From: Alphaproteobacteria bacterium UBA4588
GTDB taxonomy: Bacteria; Pseudomonadota; Alphaproteobacteria; Puniceispirillales; Puniceispirillaceae
DNA: 11,270 bases
Reading direction: 5' to 3'
Assembly: GCA_002387605.1 (NCBI GenBank)
Contig: DGJU01000048.1
Location: 1-11,270 of the forward strand
A model generated the notes under the pieces. The model saw only the letters and a list, made by a program, of their open reading frames with translations, had not been told where the DNA came from and did not search any database. Below are positions 1-6,058 of the stretch, piece after piece. Position 1 is the stretch's first letter. Every line of letters starts with the position of its first letter. A program made the translations under genes and the position numbers.

Positions 1-458
1 CCATTCAATATCACCTTTGAGCCGGAAATTGTTGCCGTCGTTTTAAGGTCGGTCAGAGCTGTTCCTGCAGAAGGCTCAGACATAGAGACTGCGATCATCA
101 TATCGCCTGAACAAACCTTTGGGAGGACCCGCTGACGTAATTCTTCGGGCCCATAATGGGCAATCGCTAATGCTGGACCAAATGAACTCTCAAAGACCGG
201 AAACGCAACGGCAATAGAAATTTTAGCAATTTCTTCAAGGACGAGGACAGCCTCTAGGTGCCCCATGCCGCCGCCGCCATAAGCCTCTGGCAAATTCACG
301 CCAAGTAGGCCTAGTTCGGCAAATTTCTTAACGATGTCTCTTGATGGAGGCGTATCATTAGTTTCTACTGACTTAGCAATGTCAGGGAGTTCTGTATTTG
401 CAAATTTCCGCACTGTATCAATAAGTGACGTTTGCTCTGCTGAAAAAGAAAAATCCAT
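1..458 (-). CDS. Acyl-CoA dehydrogenase, N-terminal part (cut by left edge)
   Basis: FAD-dependent acyl-CoA dehydrogenases introduce the alpha,beta double bond into acyl-CoA thioesters and pass electrons to ETF. The first 152 residues are visible. They hold the N-terminal all-helical domain, with the usual LGVNLPEAYGGGG turn near residues 51-64, and the start of the middle beta domain, with SMSEPSAGT near 125-133. That stretch matches the family's flavin/substrate-contacting (T/S)EPxAGSD motif, with T-A in place of S-D. The chosen start (ATG at 458-456) gives the typical MDFxFSxEQ N-terminus. The Shine-Dalgarno upstream is poor (GAGACTGGG about 9 bases away). The gene is divergent from the CoA-transferase at 578, and both probably act on the same CoA-ester pathway. 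The catalytic Glu and the C-terminal domain lie outside the window, so chain-length specificity cannot be judged. Confidence 0.93.
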   Translation of the reverse strand, partial: MDFSFSAEQTSLIDTVRKFANTELPDIAKSVETNDTPPSRDIVKKFAELGLLGVNLPEAYGGGGMGHLEAVLVLEEIAKISIAVAFPVFESSFGPALAIAHYGPEELRQRVLPKVCSGDMMIAVSMSEPSAGTALTDLKTTATISGSKVILN

Positions 459-577
459 CGTTGTTGCCCAGTCTCACGTTATATATCCGATAAAAATAAT
501 ATGGGTTTTTTATGGTAGTTTATGCAAGTGAATATGTAGGTTGTAATATAGGGGCTGGATGATAGGAGGATTATTTC
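459..577. promoter_or_regulatory. Divergent promoter region, acyl-CoA dehydrogenase / CoA-transferase
   Basis: This AT-rich 119-bp gap separates two divergent starts and must carry promoters for both unless they are read from elsewhere. On the minus strand, TTGCAT followed about 18 bases later by CATATT is a tolerable sigma-70-like pair. On the plus strand, TAATAT near 553-558 could be a -10 element but has no convincing -35. The only strong signal is the ribosome binding site AGGAGG at 564-569, 8 bases before the transferase ATG at 578. No clear operator palindrome was seen. Confidence 0.4.
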
Positions 578-1774
578 ATGAGTGCTGACGCCAAGACTGA
601 AACGGCTTTGAATGGGCTGAAAGTGCTTGATTTAAGCCGTATTCTTGCCGGGCCATCAGCAACCCAAATTCTAGGTGATTTGGGCGCCGATATTATTAAA
701 ATAGAGCACCCCGATGGTGGTGATGATACAAGAGGGTGGGGGCCTCCTTTTATGCATTCCCCCGATGGTGACCGCATAGAAGCGTCTTATTTTGCGTGCT
801 GTAATCGAAATAAACGCTCAGTTGTTCTGGATTTTAACAACAGTGAAGACCGTGATACGCTTATAAAGCTTGCGAGCAAGGCAGATGTCCTTGTTGAAAA
901 TTTTAAGCCTGGCAGTCTGGCAAAGTTTGGTCTCGACTTTGAGAGTTTGCAGAAAATCAATAGCTCTCTGATTTACTGTTCAATTACGGGCTTTGGGCAA
1001 ACGGGGCCCTATTCTCATAAGCCTGGCTATGATTTCCTTATTCAGGGTATGGGTGGATTGATGAGTGTGACCGGGCAGGCTGACGGTCAGGCTGGCGCTG
1101 AGCCTTTGAAAGTAGGTGTTGCAATCTGTGACCTATTTACCGGCTTAAACGCAGTTACAGCAATTTTAGCGGCACTTCATCATCGAACTGCTAGCGGTAT
1201 TGGCCAATATATAGATTGCTCACTTCTTGATAGCCAAGCCGCGATGCTTGCGAACCAGTCATCAGCTTGGCTTAATAGTAAGGTGTTGCCGCAGCGTATG
1301 GGAAACAACCATCCAAGTGTTGTGCCTTACCGTGTGTTTGCTGCCAGTGATGGGCATTTAATTATTAATTGCGGAAATGACCGCCAGTTCCAAAATCTCT
1401 GTGCTGTTATTGAAATGCCGGAATTATCTGGTGATAGTAGGTTTAAGACCAATGAGCAGCGATGCAAAAACCGCACGCTTATTGACGATATTCTCGCATC
1501 GCGGCTTATGGAGATGAAGGCAGATGATATCATTCGCTTGCTTGAGTCTGTGAGTGTTCCTTGTGGTCCTATAAATACAATACCAGACGTTTTTTCTGAC
1601 CCGCATGTCAAAAGCCGCGCAACGCAGGTGTCTACAATGCGCGATGATGGTGTTGTTTTTTCGTCGGTTGCCTATCCGCCTAAATTATCCGAAACGCCTG
1701 CTCGATATGAGCGGCCTCCGCCACGGCTGGGTGAGCATAATGAGCAAGTGTTACATGACTGGGGTATCTCTTAA
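578..1774 (+). CDS. Class III CoA-transferase (CaiB/BaiF family)
   Basis: Family III CoA-transferases move CoA between two carboxylic acids through aspartyl-CoA/anhydride intermediates on a conserved Asp. The protein has 398 residues, the usual family length. Visible landmarks are LDLSRILAGP near residues 17-26, the GADIIKIEHP strand 36-45, VENFKPG 106-112, GFGQTGPY 138-145, PGYD 149-152 and the catalytic Asp, probably D185 in KVGVAICDLFTG. The C-terminal part has VPCGPIN and ERPPPRLGEH blocks. The VVPYRVF, GPIN and PPPRLGEH blocks recall the succinate-hydroxymethylglutarate CoA-transferase (SUGCT) branch, but substrates cannot be assigned from these blocks. AGGAGG 8 bases upstream of the ATG supports the start. 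The divergent acyl-CoA dehydrogenase suggests that it activates an acid destined for dehydrogenation. It converges with the AEC permease gene after a 45-bp gap. Confidence 0.95.
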   Translation: MSADAKTETALNGLKVLDLSRILAGPSATQILGDLGADIIKIEHPDGGDDTRGWGPPFMHSPDGDRIEASYFACCNRNKRSVVLDFNNSEDRDTLIKLASKADVLVENFKPGSLAKFGLDFESLQKINSSLIYCSITGFGQTGPYSHKPGYDFLIQGMGGLMSVTGQADGQAGAEPLKVGVAICDLFTGLNAVTAILAALHHRTASGIGQYIDCSLLDSQAAMLANQSSAWLNSKVLPQRMGNNHPSVVPYRVFAASDGHLIINCGNDRQFQNLCAVIEMPELSGDSRFKTNEQRCKNRTLIDDILASRLMEMKADDIIRLLESVSVPCGPINTIPDVFSDPHVKSRATQVSTMRDDGVVFSSVAYPPKLSETPARYERPPPRLGEHNEQVLHDWGIS

Positions 1775-1819
1775 ATAGCGCCATATTATAGGTTGCTTGA
1801 AAGAGCTTTTGAACGGGTG

Positions 1820-2722
1820 TCAGGCAAGCCATGCGAGCGAGAAGAGCGATAGAACCGATGTCCAGATAATGACAGGCGCAATTCTGTCGGTTCGGACATT
1901 ATGCAACACTGCCAACGCAAAGGCCATTGCGCCAGCAGGGCCAGCTGCATTGAGAAGCAGCATCTGGTTCCATTGTGTTTCGAGCGCGCCCAACGTCAGC
2001 AGAGCGCCAACCAGAAGCGGCAAGCCAAATAGTTTGAGGGACGAGACCACGATTATCGTTTTGGAGGGCGCAAGGCTGTGCCCTGATAAAATCACACCAA
2101 GGGCAAATAACGTAAGAGGCGCTGCTGCTGCGCCTACAAACTTCAAGCCGGTTAAGACAGGTGCTGGTGTTGGGATATGCAAAAGGTTCATTGTAATGCC
2201 AAGCACGATGACAATCAGAATAGGGTTGGTGGCAACCCGTTTGAGCGATGCGCTTACTGAGGAGGTCTTGTTCGCCAGCAGATCAGTTGAGACAATAAAA
2301 AACGCAAATGTAATAGAGGCGTCCCACGCCACAATAGCAGCGATTGGAATGTTTGCACCTTCACCATAAATAAGGTTTGTAATAGGCCAAATATAAAGTA
2401 CCGAATTCACAAATATGGTCGCCATTGCCAGAAGCCATGATTCAACAATCTCATGTTTCAGAATAAAGCGGCAGGTCATGAATGTTGCGCTAAAAATCAC
2501 CGCCTGACCCATGCCATAAAAGGCAATACCGCTAAAGGCAAAATTTTCAAAATCCACCCCATTTATCAGTGGGAAAATCAGCGGTGGTTGCAAAATTAAA
2601 AAGGCAATCCTGTTTAATGTCGTCGCTTCAGCTTTTGAGACGAGCTGCGTGCGCCCCAAAATAAAGCCAAGCGCCAGAATGGAAAATACCGGCAAAATAT
2701 TGTGCGTGAGAACATAAAGCAT
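1820..2722 (-). CDS. AEC-family (auxin efflux carrier type) permease
   Basis: This is a 300-residue, very hydrophobic protein with about ten predicted membrane segments in two halves, the size and layout of bacterial AEC transporters (MdcF-like and relatives). Family marks include the N-terminal LPVFSILALGFILGR (residues 10-24), the LNRIAFLILQPPLIF segment carrying the helix-breaking prolines (36-50), and the GAAAAPLTLFALGVILSG block in the second half that corresponds to the A-P-x-x-x-x-x-G region. The polar central loop near SSVSASLKRVATNP separates the halves. Family members move small organic anions such as malonate or malate, or amino acids, but the substrate is unknown here. The gene lies downstream of the regulator on the same strand, but a probable terminator separates them. 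The start is preceded only by a modest AGG about 12 bases upstream. Confidence 0.9.
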   Translation of the reverse strand: MLYVLTHNILPVFSILALGFILGRTQLVSKAEATTLNRIAFLILQPPLIFPLINGVDFENFAFSGIAFYGMGQAVIFSATFMTCRFILKHEIVESWLLAMATIFVNSVLYIWPITNLIYGEGANIPIAAIVAWDASITFAFFIVSTDLLANKTSSVSASLKRVATNPILIVIVLGITMNLLHIPTPAPVLTGLKFVGAAAAPLTLFALGVILSGHSLAPSKTIIVVSSLKLFGLPLLVGALLTLGALETQWNQMLLLNAAGPAGAMAFALAVLHNVRTDRIAPVIIWTSVLSLFSLAWLA

Positions 2723-2764
2723 TTAGTGATACCTAAGGGATGTCCCTGCCATAATGCATAAATC

Positions 2765-2803
2765 ACAAAAAAGAAGCGACCTGCTGAAAACAGCGCCCTT
2801 CGC
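2765..2803 (-). terminator. Probable rho-independent terminator after the regulator gene
   Basis: Read on the minus strand, GCGA (2803-2800) and GCTG (2794-2791) pair with CAGC (2786-2783) and TCGC (2779-2776). The loop is TTTT and the internal loop is asymmetric (AGGGC against AGG). The run TTCTTTTTT follows at once. Hairpin plus U-tract is the classic intrinsic terminator arrangement. It lies 78 bases after the regulator stop and about 43 bases before the AEC start, so it should insulate the two genes or allow only leaky readthrough. The internal loop weakens the stem, hence moderate confidence. Confidence 0.6.
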
Positions 2804-2880
2804 GGAAATCTATATAAACCTTATCAGGGGGTGTGAGAAAATAAGCATGCAACGTTTTAGGGGTTTCGCAAGGACAAGCT

Positions 2881-4800
2881 TTACGGGGTGTCTTGCTTTT
2901 CGATATGCTTATAAACTGTATTGCGGGACACGCCAAGCCGACGTGCAACAAGGCTCACATTTTGACCTGTTTTAAGCCAAGTCTTTTGAATGCTGACACA
3001 GCTTTCAGCGCGGACAGGCGAGTTAGCACATTTAGGGCAGGGTGTTGGTGCGCGTCCACGTGATGATGGCAGAGCGCTATTAATATCCTCACGGATAACC
3101 GTCTCAGGGGCATTTGCTATAGCAAGTTGAAGCGTCTTTCTTAACTGGCGCAAATTTCCTGACCATTTATCAGTACGCAGGCCCGTTATCGCCACTTTAG
3201 AGAGGCAGTGCTGCGGTGATAAATCGGCTGTTATTGCCTGAGCAACTTTCTGAAAATCTGTTCGCTCTGACAAGCTCGGAATCTGAACATGACAGCCGTG
3301 AACAGCTTCAGCAAATTCATCAAAGGCATCTTCCTCACAGTCAGTTGCAAGCCAGCCAGATTTGGCAGAAAACAGAAATCCCTTAATCGCCGTAATATTA
3401 AGGTCGCGCCGCTGTTCCTCTGAACTCATAATCTGACAGATAATACGCAATAGATGCGGGGGAAGCATGTCAATATTATCGAAAAAGACGGTACCGTCTC
3501 TGCCCTGATATAATTTTCCCGAAAGCCCTGTTTTTGCATTATCTTGAAAAAACTCAGAGCGTCCCTGATTGCCAAATAATTCACTATCAAAATTATCTGC
3601 TGTTACCAGATTACAGTCGATTGTCACAAAAGGCTGGTCAGCAAGATATTGGTTCTGTAACTCGCGTGCAAGGGATGTCCTGCCAGTCCCGCGGTCACCT
3701 TCTATCAGAACCGGAAGCCCTATTTTCAGTGATTGGACAGCAACCGCCATCTGGCAGACTAAAATTTCATCCTCAAAAACCTTTGTTACTGAGGTGCGCG
3801 GTAGTGGTTGCTGTTCTTCAGATATATTTTTGGGGAGGTGAGCTGTAGCCCTCTGATGCCGGACTGAAGAGGTATCAGGCACACTCAACACACGGGCTAA
3901 CACTGAATGCTGTACCGTCATGAAGACTTCAGAGCCCATAACATCGCGTATTTGGATAATGGCATTAGCGCGAAGCTCATCAATGATTGTTGAGAATTTC
4001 AGCGAAAATACATCACTAAAAAAGTGCCGGCTGGATAAATCTAGGCCGCTTAACATGGCTTTGGCATTTGCGTTGGCGCCTTGGATGAATCCCGAACTAT
4101 CAACTGCAATAAGAGCCACACTTGTTGTTGTCAGATATTCATGACGTGCATGGAAAGATAAAATGAGTGAGGTACTAAATTGCTCGACAAAAAGACGGTT
4201 TTCGATATTTCGGGCCGCAAGCTTTACCAGCGCTAACGTATGATGATTTCGGGCAGTTGCATCAGATGTTGCATCAATGACGCCAACAATATCTTCCTTA
4301 TAGTCGAAAATGGGACTGGCAAAACAGGACAGGTCACCAAATTTTTTGAAAAAATGGTCTCCTCCGGTCACAATTTGAGCTTGAGCATTATGCAAGGCAA
4401 GACCCAAAGCATTTGTGCCGCGGACCTGCTCCATCCACATGGACCCCGGGATAACAGTTTTCCCGCCTTCACCAGCTTGAAAGTCAACATCTTGCAGGGA
4501 ATCAAGTACGATACCGTTATTATCAGCATAGGCCACCATGAAATTTGTGCCAGCTATCTGGTTGTAGAGCAGTTCAAGCTCAGGGATAACCAGTTGGCGG
4601 ATATAGTGGTTCTGCTCAAGGATATCTGTCATTTGTGATGATGACACAACAGCTTCAATGGGACGACCAGAAGAATGGAGCCCATAATTTCTACAGCGTG
4701 CCCAGCTTTCAGAAATATCAGCGTTGCTAACCTGAAGCTGTGACGATGTTTGACCGCGAATATCCTGCTGGTTTTTGCGGTTTATATGGTTAGTGTCCAT
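2881..4800 (-). CDS. AcoR/DhaR-type transcriptional regulator with degenerate AAA+ domain
   Basis: This 639-residue protein has the AcoR layout: an N-terminal SWARCRNYGL signature (residues 32-41), a GAF-type sensor region about 75-205, a PAS-like segment about 222-300, an AAA+ domain about 340-570 and a Fis-type helix-turn-helix about 603-634 (LVARRLGVSRNTVYKHI). The AAA+ core is recognisable (LIEGDRGTGRTS, SELFG, GTVFFDN, IPSLSER, WSGNLRQL), but GAFTGA, which contacts sigma-54, is missing after ELFG (407-410). The Walker A Lys is Arg (R374) and the Walker B Glu is Asn (N442). ATP hydrolysis and sigma-54 activation are therefore doubtful, and action with sigma-70, as activator or repressor, is more likely. 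Cysteines at 588, 591 and 601 form a small cluster just before the HTH. AcoR and DhaR relatives respond to acetoin, alcohols or dihydroxyacetone. The divergent dehydrogenase/transporter operon is the obvious target. The Shine-Dalgarno is poor (GGGGA about 13 bases upstream), and an in-frame stop (TAG) lies nine codons upstream with no better start between. Confidence 0.93.
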   Translation of the reverse strand: MDTNHINRKNQQDIRGQTSSQLQVSNADISESWARCRNYGLHSSGRPIEAVVSSSQMTDILEQNHYIRQLVIPELELLYNQIAGTNFMVAYADNNGIVLDSLQDVDFQAGEGGKTVIPGSMWMEQVRGTNALGLALHNAQAQIVTGGDHFFKKFGDLSCFASPIFDYKEDIVGVIDATSDATARNHHTLALVKLAARNIENRLFVEQFSTSLILSFHARHEYLTTTSVALIAVDSSGFIQGANANAKAMLSGLDLSSRHFFSDVFSLKFSTIIDELRANAIIQIRDVMGSEVFMTVQHSVLARVLSVPDTSSVRHQRATAHLPKNISEEQQPLPRTSVTKVFEDEILVCQMAVAVQSLKIGLPVLIEGDRGTGRTSLARELQNQYLADQPFVTIDCNLVTADNFDSELFGNQGRSEFFQDNAKTGLSGKLYQGRDGTVFFDNIDMLPPHLLRIICQIMSSEEQRRDLNITAIKGFLFSAKSGWLATDCEEDAFDEFAEAVHGCHVQIPSLSERTDFQKVAQAITADLSPQHCLSKVAITGLRTDKWSGNLRQLRKTLQLAIANAPETVIREDINSALPSSRGRAPTPCPKCANSPVRAESCVSIQKTWLKTGQNVSLVARRLGVSRNTVYKHIEKQDTP

Positions 4801-4841
4801 GCTTAAACAATTATCCCCATAATTCTAATATAACGTTACTC

Positions 4842-4869
4842 ATTAAACGCTGAGCCCACAACTGTTCAA
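4842..4869 (-). promoter_or_regulatory. Candidate promoter of the regulator gene
   Basis: On the minus strand TTGAAC (4869-4864) is followed after 16 bases by TTTAAT (4847-4842). This is a reasonable sigma-70-like -35/-10 pair and predicts a leader of about 35 nt before the start at 4800. The -35 overlaps the left half of the TGTTCA/TGAACA palindrome, which would allow autoregulation. This is based on consensus similarity only. Confidence 0.35.
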
Positions 4870-4879
4870 AAAATGAACA
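4863..4879. promoter_or_regulatory. Candidate operator: perfect palindrome TGTTCA-N5-TGAACA
   Basis: TGTTCA (4863-4868) and its exact reverse complement TGAACA (4874-4879) flank five A residues. A further TGAACA lies at 4905-4910, 31 bp (about three helical turns) from the right arm, and GAACA recurs at 4913-4917. The position between a regulator gene and its divergent target operon, together with the dyad symmetry, makes this the best candidate binding site for the Fis-type HTH of the regulator. A CATAAT hexamer directly follows at 4878-4883 and could be a -10 element for the operon, though no good -35 precedes it. Confidence 0.55.
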
Positions 4880-4970
4880 TAATTTGGCTCTGCCTGCGCA
4901 TTATTGAACAGAGAACAGCGTTGTTTGGCATGGTCTCCCGTGTAACGCTGATTATTGATTTCGATAAATG

Positions 4971-4975
4971 GGTGG
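4971..4975 (+). promoter_or_regulatory. Ribosome binding site fixing the dehydrogenase start
   Basis: GGTGG ends 5 bases before the ATG at 4981. It favours this start over the in-frame ATG at 4873, which has no Shine-Dalgarno, lies inside the palindromic operator candidate and would add 36 residues unlike a medium-chain dehydrogenase N-terminus. Confidence 0.6.
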
Positions 4976-4980
4976 AAAAA

Positions 4981-6030
4981 ATGAAAGCTCAAGTTTTAAA
5001 AAGCTACGATGATGACCTTACCGCATCATCTTGGGTCGAGATGGAAAATGTTCCTGATCCAAAAATTGAGAAAGCCAGTGATGTCATCGTGCGCATTGGC
5101 GGTGCTGGCGTATGCCGGACTGATTTACATATCATTGAGGGTGTATGGCGGGAGGCTATGGATGCAGACCGTAAATTGCTGCCGCTCATTATGGGACATG
5201 AAAATGCAGGCTGGATCGAAGATGTTGGCTCTGAAGTTGAGGGTTTGAAAAAGGGCGACCCGGTTATTGTTCACCCTAAAATTACCGGCGGTACATGCCT
5301 TGCCTGTCGTCGCGGCCATGATATGCATGGTGAAGGCTCATTCCCCGGCGTTAGCTGTGATGGCGGTTACGCTGAAGCACTGAAAACGTCGGTGCGTAAT
5401 ATTGTGAAACTACCGCAATCACTCGTGCCAAAAGAAGTGGCTGCTTATGCCGATGCAGGCCTTACAGCGTACCGTGCCGCTAAAAAAGCGTCACGTCATC
5501 TGCTGCCAGGTGAGAAATGTGTTGTGATCGGCTCCGGCGGTCTAGGTCATATCGGCATTCAGGTGCTGCGTGCGATGTGTGCCGCAGAGATTATTGTTGT
5601 TGACCCGTCTGAGATATCATTATCGCTGGCTGAATCTTGTGGTGCAGACCATTTGGTAAAAGCTGATGGCAATGAAGTTGAACGCGTTCTTGAGCTAACC
5701 AAAGGCGCTGGCGCTGAGGCGGTTCTGGATTTTGTTGCTGAACGCGGCACGACTGCCAAAGGCTTGGCGATGACCCGTGCCATGGGCAGCTACTATGTCA
5801 TCGGATATGGCGAAGACATTAATGTCAGTGCGTTTGAGATGATTACGACCGAGAAAAATATCATCGGTAATCTTGTTGGAACATGGGCTGAGCTTACAGA
5901 ATTGATGGCGCTGGCTGATAGAGGCAAGGTCAATCTAGCAGTTCAAGAATACAGCTTGGAAAACGCCAATCAGGCACTCCAAGATCTTAATAACGGCAAG
6001 GTCAAGGGACGAGGCGTTCTCGTTCCTTAA
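4981..6030 (+). CDS. Zinc-type medium-chain alcohol dehydrogenase lacking structural-zinc cysteines
   Basis: The protein has 349 residues, the normal length for NAD(P)-dependent medium-chain alcohol dehydrogenases, which interconvert alcohols and aldehydes or ketones in the cytoplasm. Catalytic-zinc ligands are present: C45 in GVCRTD, H73 and E74 in GHENAG, and D158 in YADAGLTAY as the third-ligand position. The Rossmann fold shows GSGGLG (184-189) and D208 at the end of the second strand, which favours NAD over NADP. The structural-zinc loop normally reads C-x2-C-x2-C-x7-C. Here only C106 and C109 remain, and positions 103 and 117 are Gly. The gene is first in the operon, divergent from the regulator and 28 bp before the binding-protein gene, so it probably oxidises the imported compound or a product of it. 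The start at 4981 is supported by the adjacent GGTGG and by the canonical MKAQVLKSY N-terminus. Confidence 0.95.
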   Translation: MKAQVLKSYDDDLTASSWVEMENVPDPKIEKASDVIVRIGGAGVCRTDLHIIEGVWREAMDADRKLLPLIMGHENAGWIEDVGSEVEGLKKGDPVIVHPKITGGTCLACRRGHDMHGEGSFPGVSCDGGYAEALKTSVRNIVKLPQSLVPKEVAAYADAGLTAYRAAKKASRHLLPGEKCVVIGSGGLGHIGIQVLRAMCAAEIIVVDPSEISLSLAESCGADHLVKADGNEVERVLELTKGAGAEAVLDFVAERGTTAKGLAMTRAMGSYYVIGYGEDINVSAFEMITTEKNIIGNLVGTWAELTELMALADRGKVNLAVQEYSLENANQALQDLNNGKVKGRGVLVP

Positions 6031-6058
6031 AAAAATAAATAACAAACTGGAGGAAACA

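Noticed and set aside
1775..1819. Possible terminator between the converging CoA-transferase and AEC permease genes
   Set aside because: Only a very short imperfect symmetry (AAAGAGCTTT) is present, without a GC-rich stem or a T-run, so no terminator is called.
1797..2369. 190-codon open frame on the plus strand
   Set aside because: It lies antisense within the AEC permease gene, its translation resembles no protein family I recognise, and it is explained by codon bias of the real gene.
4240..4638. 132-codon open frame on the plus strand, and shorter ones at 3534-3848 and 3920-4144
   Set aside because: All are antisense to the clearly coding regulator gene, with no ribosome binding site or recognisable domain.
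4886..4899. GG-N10-GC spacing resembling a sigma-54 -24/-12 promoter (TGGCTC...GCGCA) upstream of the dehydrogenase
   Set aside because: The invariant GG and GC match, but the rest of the -12 element (GCGCA instead of TTGCA) does not. Such spacing is expected by chance about once in 200 bp. The neighbouring regulator also lacks the sigma-54 contact motif, and the palindrome is too close to be a normal upstream activator site.
4846..4951. Direct repeat AACGCTGA at 4846-4853 and 4944-4951
   Set aside because: An 8-bp repeat 98 bp apart in a region of this size has an appreciable chance probability, and it has no symmetry or helical phasing with the palindrome.
4873..4980. 36-residue N-terminal extension of the alcohol dehydrogenase from the ATG at 4873
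   Set aside because: It has no ribosome binding site, overlaps the candidate operator and does not resemble a dehydrogenase N-terminus, whereas the ATG at 4981 has GGTGG five bases upstream.
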